From positions 1-13,689 of the forward strand of contig DAOTXK010000144.1 in NCBI GenBank assembly GCA_034435395.1: a stretch of 13,689 bases of DNA, read 5' to 3'. The DNA is from DAOTXK01 sp034435395 (GTDB lineage: Bacteria; Chloroflexota; Anaerolineae; Aggregatilineales; Ch27). The notes below the pieces were generated by a model, which saw only the letters and a list, made by a program, of their open reading frames with translations, was not told the DNA's origin and searched no databases. Positions 5,919 to 11,802 of this stretch are shown piece by piece (position 1 is the first letter of the stretch; every line of letters starts with the position of its first letter). Both the position numbers and the translations under genes were made by a program.

Positions 5919-6806
5919 TCAGCCCGGCTGGGACCTCAGCTTACAGACGTAGTCCGCCGCGAAACCGCCCGCGTCCGTCGCCACCATCACCCCGGCCAGC
6001 TTTTTGACCACCAGCCGGCCCGAATGGTCGATCAGGCGCGCCACCTGCTGGTGCATGATGTCCATGTACGCCTCCCAGGTGACGTTCCCCGGCAGCTGCG
6101 GCTCGCGAATGTCGCGCATGCTGTCCAGATAGGCGAGGACCGGCTCCGGGTGCTGAAAAACCAGCGCCGAGGGCAGGTCGTAGCGCGCCACGGCAAAAAA
6201 GTGCCGTCCCAGGATGGCCGACCCGTTTTCCAGGGAAAAGGTGGCAGCGTCCGACCGGGGGAGTTCCTCGTTGTATTCAAACTCCGTCAGGAGCAGCAGG
6301 GCGCGCCGGTAGAGGGTGTTGATCTCCGGCATGTTGTTGATGCTGTTGGTGGCGGCGACCAGCAGGCCCTCCGGCCGGAGCACGCGGTGAATCTCGGCGA
6401 TCGCCTGGTCCAGGTCGGGCACATGATACAGCATATGGTTGGCCAGCACGATGTCGAAGACGCCATCGGCAAAGGGCAATGCCTGCGCGTCGGCGTTGAA
6501 CAGGCCGCTGCCCACATGAGCTTCCTGCTCAAGCTGGCGTTTGACCATGCCGAAGGACAGGTCCACGGCGAAGTGACGCCCGTGGGGAATACGCTTTTTG
6601 ACCGGCTCAAAATACAGGCCCGGCCCCGCCCCCAGGTCCAGCACCCATTCATCGCCGCGCCAGGCCACATTACGCAGCACCCAGTCGATGAAGTCGATCT
6701 TGGGAACGGTATACAGTTCATGCGTCCGGTAACGCACGGCCAGTTTGTCGTCGCTGGCGTAGTGATGGGCGAGTATCTGCCGGTCCGTTCGCGTCCTATT
6801 CGTCAT
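5919..6806 (-). CDS. Class I SAM-dependent methyltransferase
   Basis: A 295-residue cytoplasmic protein with a Methyltransf_11-type Rossmann core. Motif I is VLDLGAGPG at residues 55-63, the acidic ribose-binding residue is Asp82 in FAVDLS, and motif III/IV is NADAQALPF...FDIVLANHMLYHV at about 104-129. The post-core helix IAEIHRVLRPEGLLVAAT (136-153) is also standard. The N-terminal 50 residues (HHYASDDKLAVRYRTHELY) resemble the lid helices of small-molecule methyltransferases. The C-terminal half does not point to a substrate. No neighbouring gene suggests a pathway. The ATG at 6806 lacks a good Shine-Dalgarno. It appears monocistronic, with its own promoter and terminator candidates. Confidence 0.85.
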   Translation of the reverse strand: MTNRTRTDRQILAHHYASDDKLAVRYRTHELYTVPKIDFIDWVLRNVAWRGDEWVLDLGAGPGLYFEPVKKRIPHGRHFAVDLSFGMVKRQLEQEAHVGSGLFNADAQALPFADGVFDIVLANHMLYHVPDLDQAIAEIHRVLRPEGLLVAATNSINNMPEINTLYRRALLLLTEFEYNEELPRSDAATFSLENGSAILGRHFFAVARYDLPSALVFQHPEPVLAYLDSMRDIREPQLPGNVTWEAYMDIMHQQVARLIDHSGRLVVKKLAGVMVATDAGGFAADYVCKLRSQPG

Positions 6807-6971
6807 CGTGGCAACCCATCATCCCCCTGGCCATCAGCAGCGATGACCAGGGCTGAGTGTAATACATGCGGCGTGCGCCCGCCACTGATCAACTGACAAC
6901 AGTGGCGAAGCCGAGAACCCATCACCAGGCGTTCCCCCGCCGACGCGCCACCGCCGCTTCTTCCACGCTCA

Positions 6972-7000
6972 ATTATAAAGGAAAAATTGTTTCGAGGAAA
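6972..7000 (-). promoter_or_regulatory. Possible promoter of the methyltransferase gene
   Basis: A perfect TATAAT (6977-6972, minus strand) sits in an AT-rich patch between the GNAT and methyltransferase genes. At 17-nt spacing the -35 is TTTCCT (7000-6995), a weak match. The implied leader is about 160 nt. The rest of 6807-7046 holds no ORF I can support. Confidence 0.4.
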
Positions 7001-7046
7001 GTCACAGGTGAAAACTTATGGTTTTGGGTATTGTCGTGGGAAGTCC

Positions 7047-7631
7047 TCAGGGCGATTCCCCGGTCGCCAGTTCCAGGGCCAGCACCGGGCGGACCGGGTC
7101 GTCCTTCACCACGCTGAACCCGGCCGCGCGGAACAGCGCCTCCGGCCCGTTCCACAACGCCAGGACGTCGCCTCCGGCCCCGCGCCGGGGGAAAGCCTCC
7201 GCCCGCCGCACGTCGCCCCGGCGGCGCAGGTCGGCCAGCACGGCCTCTAGCAGCGCCCGCGCCAGGCCCTGCCCCCGAAATCCCGGCGCGATCAGGAAGC
7301 AGGTGATGGCCCAGGTGGCGGGGTCAGGGGCGAGGCCGAACTGGCGGACCAGCTTGGCCAGCCGGTCGCGCGGCCCCACCTGGCACCAGCCGACCGGCGC
7401 GCCGTCCGCGTAGAGCAGGTAGCCGTCGTACTCGCCCCGTTCCAGCAACGCCTCGCGCAGGGCGCGGTTCTGGGCCGGCGTGCGGTCAGCCCATTCCTCC
7501 CAGGTCGGCACCCACCAGGCCGTGCAAAAACAACCGGCATCACTGGTCTGGCCGTGCAGGCGGTAGAAGTCGGCCTGCAGGCCGGGTTCAAAGCGCCGGA
7601 TGGTGATCCTGGGAAACACCACGCCGATCAC
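7047..7631 (-). CDS. GNAT family N-acetyltransferase
   Basis: A 194-residue GNAT-fold enzyme expected to move an acetyl group from acetyl-CoA to an amine. The acetyl-CoA loop is clear: ITCFLIAPGFRGQGLARALLEAVL (about 109-132), with the Q/R-x-x-G-x-G/A signature RGQGLA. The preceding strand is GYLLYADGAPVGWCQVGP. The N-terminal GCFCTAWWVPTWEEW patch (about 33-47) is unusual, with two Cys and three Trp, and may form the substrate pocket. It starts at a GTG (7631) whose GTGA overlaps the stop of the DUF3795 gene by 4 nt, so the two are translationally coupled. The substrate is unknown. Confidence 0.85.
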   Translation of the reverse strand: MIGVVFPRITIRRFEPGLQADFYRLHGQTSDAGCFCTAWWVPTWEEWADRTPAQNRALREALLERGEYDGYLLYADGAPVGWCQVGPRDRLAKLVRQFGLAPDPATWAITCFLIAPGFRGQGLARALLEAVLADLRRRGDVRRAEAFPRRGAGGDVLALWNGPEALFRAAGFSVVKDDPVRPVLALELATGESP

Positions 7632-7975
7632 CCCAACGTCGCCCGCAGCCGTTCCAGGGTCTCGCGAGCCTGAGGGGCGTGCTCCAGGAAGCTGGCGAGC
7701 GTCGGGCAGCCGTAATCCACGCAGTGCGCGCAGCTGGCGATCCCCATCGCCGAGGCACAGGCGCGGATTTTACATTCAGCGCAGTAGGCGATCTTATGCC
7801 CGTTCCCCAGGCACCCGTCGCAGAGGCAATCCTCGGCGGTGAGGGAACTGCCGTAATCCCGGTTGAAGCGCTCGGCAAGCTGCTGGAGCGCGGCCATGTC
7901 GCGGGCCTGGGTGGCGAGGTAGGAGTCGCATTCCGAGCAGCTGAGGCCGCAGTAGGCGATGATCTGGTCCGCCAT
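7628..7975 (-). CDS. DUF3795 Cys-rich protein
   Basis: A 115-residue protein with 12 cysteines in paired motifs: IAYCGLSCSECDSYLAT (C9, C13, C16), CLCDGC (C50, C52, C55), YCAECKIRACA (C65, C68, C73) and CAHCVDYGC (C82, C85, C90). This is the DUF3795 pattern, a family of unknown function likely to bind Zn or an Fe-S cluster. The ATG at 7975 is chosen because GGGAGGG lies just upstream. An in-frame ATG at 8005 has no ribosome binding site and lies directly downstream of the -10 box. It is the first gene of a two-gene unit with the GNAT gene. Confidence 0.85.
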   Translation of the reverse strand: MADQIIAYCGLSCSECDSYLATQARDMAALQQLAERFNRDYGSSLTAEDCLCDGCLGNGHKIAYCAECKIRACASAMGIASCAHCVDYGCPTLASFLEHAPQARETLERLRATLG

Positions 7976-8012
7976 GAGATTCCCTCCCGGTGGTTGGCAG
8001 AACATTGCTCAT

Positions 8013-8041
8013 ATAATAGCACATATGTTCTATTGGCGCAA
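8013..8041 (-). promoter_or_regulatory. Promoter of the DUF3795-GNAT pair with embedded dyad
   Basis: On the minus strand TTGCGC (8041-8036), a 17-nt spacer and TATTAT (8018-8013) give a reasonable sigma-70 promoter, about 40 nt before the DUF3795 ATG. The spacer contains the near-perfect dyad TAGCACATATGTTCTA (8017-8032 on the plus strand, 7 of 8 pairs), which a repressor could occupy. On the minus strand it reads GAACATATGTGC, one base from a GAAC-N4-GTTC SOS-box pattern. Confidence 0.5.
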
Positions 8042-8139
8042 GTATGCTCTCCACACGGTGTAGCGCCTCCGGCGGAAACTCAGTGATGGTCCGGGCGCGC
8101 CAGGTACACCCCAAAATCTCCGGAAATTATAGGGGGAAC

Positions 8140-8166
8140 CTTCGTGAACTTTGTGGCCTCTGTGGT
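8140..8166. repeat. Three imperfect 9-nt tandem copies (CTTTGTGGY type)
   Basis: CTTCGTGAA, CTTTGTGGC and CTCTGTGGT follow one another directly. On the minus strand this reads as the ACCACAGAG/GCCACAAAG/TTCACGAAG pattern that I recall as a scattered intergenic repeat in many environmental bacterial genomes. No ORF uses it convincingly. Whether it recurs in this genome cannot be seen from one window. Confidence 0.5.
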
Positions 8167-8340
8167 TCAAACCAAAAATCTGCCCAAAAGCCACCACATT
8201 GATGCCGCCAGATGGGCCGATCGTCTGCCGGGAAGCGGCCATTACTCCAGGGCCAAAAGCTACCGGAGAAGGTATCATAGGGACACCAGCGCTACCTGGC
8301 CGGGATTGCCCGACCATCCTCCCCAGCCGGAAAGACCGCC

Positions 8341-9564
8341 ATGCAAATCGCCGTCGCTCGCGACACTGAACGCCCGCCCGCGCCCGAAGCCGGGCACTTC
8401 CACACCGGGGACGTGCTGACCATCAGCCTCGGCCACGCCGTCCACGATACCTATTCCGCCTTCCTGGCCCCGCTGCTGCCGCTATTCATCGAGGCGCTGG
8501 CCCTCTCCAAAGCCGAAGCGGGCCTGCTGACCACCTTCAACCAGTTTCCCTCGCTGCTCCAGCCGCTCATCGGCCACCTGGCGGACCGGGTCAACCTGCG
8601 CTGGCTGGTCATCCTGGCCCCCGGCGTCACCGCCGCCATGATGAGCCTGCTGGGCATCGCCCCCAGCGCCGTCGTGATAGCGGTGTTCCTGTCCGTATCC
8701 GGCTTCAGCTCGGCAGGACTGCATGCCATCGGGCCGGTCGCCATCGGCGGCCAGGCCGGGCGCTACCTGGGCCGGGGCATGAGCTTCTGGATGGTCGGCG
8801 GGGAACTGGGGCGCACCATCGGGCCGCTGGTGATCGTGAGCGCGGTGGGTGCCCTCAGCCTGCGGGGCACGCCCTGGCTGATGATCCCCGGCCTGCTGAT
8901 CTCAGCGGTGCTCTACCGGCGGCTGCGGGACCTGCCGGACCGCGCCTTCACCGCCCGCCTGGCGGGGGCGCAGCCACCTATCTGGCAGGCCGTGCGGCAC
9001 CTGGGGCCGCTGATCCTGCCGCTGGCGGGCTTCATCACGGCGCGCACCTTCCTGGTGGCCTGCCTGACCACCTATCTGCCCACCTTCCTGACCGGCGAAG
9101 GCGCGGACCTGTGGCTGGCGGGCGCGGCGCTTTCCATCCTGGAGGCGGCGGGGGCGGTCGGGGCGCTGCTGGGCGGCCTGCTCAGCGACCGGTTCGGGCG
9201 GCGACGCCTGCTCCTGGTCACCGCGGCCAGCTCGCCGCTGCTCATGATCGCCTTCCTGGCCGCTGGCGGTGCGGTCCGGCTGCTGATCCTGCCGCTGTTG
9301 GGGTTCGCCACGCTGGCGATCACGCCGGTGCTGATGGCCCTGGTGCAGGAGAGCTTCCCGGAGAGCCGCGCCCTGGCCAACGGCACTTACATGGCCCTGA
9401 GCTTCGTCATCTACTCGGCGGTGGTCGTGGCCCTGGGGGCTATGAGCGACCAGTTCGGCATGCGGGCGGCGTTCACGGCCAGCACGGCGGTCGCCCTGTT
9501 GAGCGTTCCCATCATCTTCCTGCTGCCCACCGGCGAAACCAGCCGGGCCGCGGCCCGCCGGTGA
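8341..9564 (+). CDS. MFS transporter, fosmidomycin-resistance (Fsr)-like
   Basis: A 407-residue, twelve-helix major facilitator permease of the cytoplasmic membrane. It resembles Fsr-type exporters: ISLGHAVHDTYSAFLAPLLP (about 28-47), LLQPLIGHLADR, the GFSSAGLHAIGPVA segment and SFWMVGGELGRTIGPL match the corresponding Fsr segments. A second motif A, GGLLSDRFGRRR, lies between helices 8 and 9. A central loop with RLRDLPDRAFTARL joins the two halves. The likely role is proton-driven efflux of a small compound; Fsr homologues are named after fosmidomycin, but the real substrate here is unknown. The ATG at 8341 is preceded by GGAAAG, a modest ribosome binding site. A GC-rich dyad immediately follows the stop. 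Confidence 0.88.
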   Translation: MQIAVARDTERPPAPEAGHFHTGDVLTISLGHAVHDTYSAFLAPLLPLFIEALALSKAEAGLLTTFNQFPSLLQPLIGHLADRVNLRWLVILAPGVTAAMMSLLGIAPSAVVIAVFLSVSGFSSAGLHAIGPVAIGGQAGRYLGRGMSFWMVGGELGRTIGPLVIVSAVGALSLRGTPWLMIPGLLISAVLYRRLRDLPDRAFTARLAGAQPPIWQAVRHLGPLILPLAGFITARTFLVACLTTYLPTFLTGEGADLWLAGAALSILEAAGAVGALLGGLLSDRFGRRRLLLVTAASSPLLMIAFLAAGGAVRLLILPLLGFATLAITPVLMALVQESFPESRALANGTYMALSFVIYSAVVVALGAMSDQFGMRAAFTASTAVALLSVPIIFLLPTGETSRAAARR

Positions 9565-9566
9565 GA

Positions 9567-9608
9567 CGGGTCGGCGGTGGGGGGCGTCACCGGCGCCGGC
9601 CCGACCCG
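9567..9608 (+). terminator. GC-rich hairpin after the MFS gene, terminator-like
   Basis: CGGGTCGG (9567-9574) and CCGACCCG (9601-9608) are perfect inverted copies, starting 3 nt past the MFS stop. An inner CGGTG/CACCG pair can stack inside. There is no T tract, so termination would have to be hairpin-driven or factor-dependent. The rest of 9565-9795 holds only a TATACT (9744-9749) that could be a -10 for the next gene, without a clear -35. Confidence 0.4.
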
Positions 9609-9795
9609 CCCCCGGCGCGCCTGACGTCCTTGGCGGCCAGCAAAACGCGGGTTAACGTTGAGCTGGTTGCCACAAGTTGTCCCCGCGGCCCCCAGGTTTA
9701 TCCGCCGCGTCCAGGACCGCAGGCCCCAAAAACGAACCTGATCTATACTAACCCTCAACGCCAGACTTGAGACGCCATTCGCGCAAGAGGGTCAT

Positions 9796-10200
9796 ATGGG
9801 CGTTATCGCCGTAATCGCCGTCATCGCCATCGCCCTGGCGGTGTGGGGGGCCGTCCACCTGTACGCCGGTCGCCGGGCAACGGCCCCTCAGCCCGCGCCG
9901 GAGCCGACGCCCGCGGACCTGTCCCGGCAATACGCCACCGAGCGCCGGGCCCAGCTCGCCGCCATCGCCCGCCGGGAGGGGTGGACCGGGGCCGCCTTTG
10001 ACCATGTGCTGCGCGGGCGCATCGCCGCCGGCATGAATCAGGACATGGTGCTGCTGGCCTGGGGCGGGCCGACGGCCATCGATCACCGGGCGGTCACCCC
10101 CCAGGGCGCGAAGGTGGAGCGGTGGATTTACTGCTCCCCCGATGGCGCGACGCAATACATCTGGTTCGCCGAGGGGCGGGTGGTTAAGATTCAGGGGTAG
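9796..10200 (+). CDS. Small membrane-anchored protein with BamE/SmpA-like C-terminus
   Basis: A 134-residue protein with one N-terminal hydrophobic anchor (residues 2-20, GVIAVIAVIAIALAVWGAV), a Pro/Ala-rich linker (29-40) and a compact C-terminal domain. Residues about 77-133 follow the SmpA/OmlA (BamE-like) pattern of an amphipathic helix and three strands: IAAGMNQDMVLLAWGGP, then VERWIYC and QYIWFAEGRVVKIQ. There is no lipobox, so it stays anchored by its N-terminal helix rather than as a lipoprotein. AGAGGG lies just upstream of the ATG. The fold assignment is from pattern only; the function is unknown. Confidence 0.7.
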   Translation: MGVIAVIAVIAIALAVWGAVHLYAGRRATAPQPAPEPTPADLSRQYATERRAQLAAIARREGWTGAAFDHVLRGRIAAGMNQDMVLLAWGGPTAIDHRAVTPQGAKVERWIYCSPDGATQYIWFAEGRVVKIQG

Positions 10201-10263
10201 CGGCGTCCGGCGCGGACGGCCAGCCGCTCATCATATCCGTTCGCCAGAGGGCTGAAAGAACGC

Positions 10264-10659
10264 ATGACCGACACTTTGTACACACTGTTTGGGCTGTTTA
10301 TCATCGCCCACGGCCTGGTTCACGGCATCATGGCCTTCGTGCCGGAGCCAGCCGAAGACCGGGCGCGGGTGGGCACTTTCTGGCGACGGTCCTGGCTGCT
10401 GGGAGGGCTGGGAGTGGGCAGGACCACCATCAAAGCGCTGATTTACGTCCTCGCCATGCTGACGGCGCTCGCCTTTCTGGTCGCCGGGCTGTCCTTCTTT
10501 AACGTCCTGCTGCTGGGCTACTGGCGGCCGCTGACCTTCACGGCGACGGTGATCTCCCTGGTGACGCTGCTCGTCTTCTGGGACCGGCGGCTGGCCCTGG
10601 GGATCGTCATCGACCTGGCGCTGCTGGCCGCGCTGCTGCTCAACTGGCCGCCTATTTAG
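10264..10659 (+). CDS. Four-helix membrane protein, unknown
   Basis: A 131-residue integral membrane protein with hydrophobic segments at about 5-25 (YTLFGLFIIAHGLVHGIMAFV), 56-76, 80-103 and 108-127. The first helix carries two histidines (H16, H20) in an HGLVHG pattern, which could face a polar site. The remaining loops are short and basic, with WRRSW after the first helix. I do not recognise a family. The start is ATG at 10264, with a weak purine-rich stretch (GAAAGAA) before it. It lies 63 nt after the previous gene and may share its transcript. Confidence 0.65.
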   Translation: MTDTLYTLFGLFIIAHGLVHGIMAFVPEPAEDRARVGTFWRRSWLLGGLGVGRTTIKALIYVLAMLTALAFLVAGLSFFNVLLLGYWRPLTFTATVISLVTLLVFWDRRLALGIVIDLALLAALLLNWPPI

Positions 10660-10660
10660 C

Positions 10661-10720
10661 GTGGCGTCCGACGGAGGTCCGACGGACGGATGGCGCATCC
10701 CAATGCGCCGCTACGTCTCC
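10661..10720. repeat. Hairpin-bearing repeat, copy 1
   Basis: Starts right after the stop of the membrane-protein gene. The core 10677-10720 (44 nt) matches copy 2 at 43 of 44 positions. It contains GTCCGACGGA twice in tandem (10666-10675 and 10677-10686) and then GGCGCATCCCAATGCGCC (10691-10708), a perfect 7-bp stem with CCCA loop. Confidence 0.8.
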
Positions 10721-10728
10721 GCCCGCGC

Positions 10729-10799
10729 GTGGCGTCGGACTGAGGTCCGACGGGGGTCCGACGGACGGACGGCGCATCCCAATGCGCCGCTACGTCTCC
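10729..10799. repeat. Hairpin-bearing repeat, copy 2
   Basis: The core 10756-10799 repeats copy 1 with a single T-to-C change (at 10770). The upstream part adds an inverted pair, GTCGGAC (10734-10740) and GTCCGAC (10745-10751), so this copy can fold into two stems. It ends where copy 1 ends, in CTACGTCTCC. The pair looks like a REP/MITE-type extragenic element rather than part of either neighbouring gene. Confidence 0.8.
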
Positions 10800-10897
10800 A
10801 GGGGCGACCTGTTTCCTATAGGTGGGCGCTTTTCCAGGGGTTATGGTTATGATAGGGTTGGAATCTGGATTCATTGACCGGAAGGAAATCATCACCC

Positions 10898-11737
10898 ATG
10901 GACCGCGTTTATGAATGGGAGCGCCTCAACAATCAGCAACTCGCCGCCCTGGACCGCTCACACACCATCATCCTGCTGCCGCTGGGCCACACCCAACAAT
11001 TCGGCCCCCACCTGCCGCATGGCACCAGCAGCTTCGCCGCCCGCGCCCTCGCCCGGGAGACGGCGGACCTGCTGACCATGACCGACCGCAAGCTGCACGT
11101 CGCCATCCTGCCGCTGCTGGCCTATGGCGCGGCCTCGGAGGAACGTCAGCACGGCCGCCCGTTCCCGCTGAGCAGCAGCCTGGACCTCCGCCCGGAGACG
11201 CTGACGGCCCTGGTGACGGACATCGCGGCGGGCGTGGTGCGCAACGGCTTCCGTTACCTGTTCAGCATCGGACACTACGCCGGGCGCGATCACTGCCGCG
11301 CCGTGCAGCAGGCTCTGGAGGCCGTCCGCCGCCAGTGCCCGGCCCTGATCGCCGAAGATATGCTCTCCTACCTCCACGCCGGGGCCGCCGCCAACGCCAC
11401 CCCGGACCTGAGCACGCTGGCCCAGCGGCGCATATCGCCTGCCGAGCAGGCGGCGCTCGACACCCCGGCCCACGGGGGCACGGCGGATACCGCCATCATG
11501 CTGGCCCTGGACCCCGGTCTGGTGTCCACCGCCTACGAGCGCATGGCGGGCATCGCGCCGGACAGCGTGCCGGGCCTGCCGGATTGGCCGGGCTACTACG
11601 GCGGGCCGCCCGCCCTGGCCGAAGCCGACCTGGGCCGCGCCGTGATCTTCCAGCAGGCGTACCGCATCACCTCCCTGATCCGCAAAGCCGTCGCCGGGGA
11701 AAACCTGGCCGAACTGCCGAGGTATCCGGCGGTTTAG
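10898..11737 (+). CDS. Creatininase-family protein with degenerate metal site
   Basis: A 279-residue cytoplasmic protein of the creatininase/MftE amidohydrolase fold. LLPLGHTQQFGPHLPHGTSS (26-45) aligns with the family signature P.G..EQHGPHLP..TD, SIGHYAG (123-129) with the GHYEN or GHGGN loop, and HGGTADTAIML (192-202) with HAG..ET..ML. Several expected metal ligands differ: Glu to Gln33, His to Phe35, Asp to Ser44, Glu after GHY to Ala128. His126 is kept. It is therefore probably not an ordinary two-metal hydrolase. The ATG at 10898 is preferred (GGAAGGA upstream) over an in-frame TTG at 10874. There is no partner gene for creatinine or mycofactocin metabolism nearby. The fold assignment is strong, the activity unknown. 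Confidence 0.85.
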   Translation: MDRVYEWERLNNQQLAALDRSHTIILLPLGHTQQFGPHLPHGTSSFAARALARETADLLTMTDRKLHVAILPLLAYGAASEERQHGRPFPLSSSLDLRPETLTALVTDIAAGVVRNGFRYLFSIGHYAGRDHCRAVQQALEAVRRQCPALIAEDMLSYLHAGAAANATPDLSTLAQRRISPAEQAALDTPAHGGTADTAIMLALDPGLVSTAYERMAGIAPDSVPGLPDWPGYYGGPPALAEADLGRAVIFQQAYRITSLIRKAVAGENLAELPRYPAV

Positions 11738-11759
11738 CCAGCCGCGCCGACATGCGCCG

Positions 11760-11789
11760 GGGCCTGGCGGCTCGATTGTCGCCAGGTCC
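11760..11789. terminator. Strong hairpin between convergent genes
   Basis: A 10-bp stem (CCTGGCG, 11763-11769, pairing with CGCCAGG, 11780-11786, extended three pairs outward including one G-U) with a 10-nt loop fills most of the 65-bp gap between the converging creatininase-family and GH3 genes. It would form in both transcripts, as expected of a bidirectional terminator, although T tracts are missing on both sides. Confidence 0.5.
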
Positions 11790-11802
11790 GGGTGCGGCGG
11801 TG

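Larger units (their letters stand above)
7976..8340. other. 365-bp divergent intergenic region
   Basis: The longest gene-free stretch, between divergent DUF3795-GNAT and MFS genes. It holds the DUF3795 promoter and dyad (8013-8041), an isolated TATAAT on the minus strand (8131-8126) without a -35, and the 9-nt triplicate repeat at 8140-8166. I found no convincing promoter for the MFS gene beyond a weak TATCAT (8273-8278). Short ORFs here have no start signals or recognisable products. Confidence 0.6.

Noticed and set aside
6866..7117. 83-residue plus-strand frame between the methyltransferase and GNAT genes
   Set aside because: It runs into the GNAT gene antisense, lacks a ribosome binding site and has no recognisable content.
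10661..10799. CRISPR array
   Set aside because: Only two copies, with internal hairpins and extra related sequence in the would-be spacer; no cas gene in the window.
10661..10852. 63-residue frame through the 44-bp repeats
   Set aside because: It is a translation of the repeat units; no ribosome binding site, and it crosses two hairpins.
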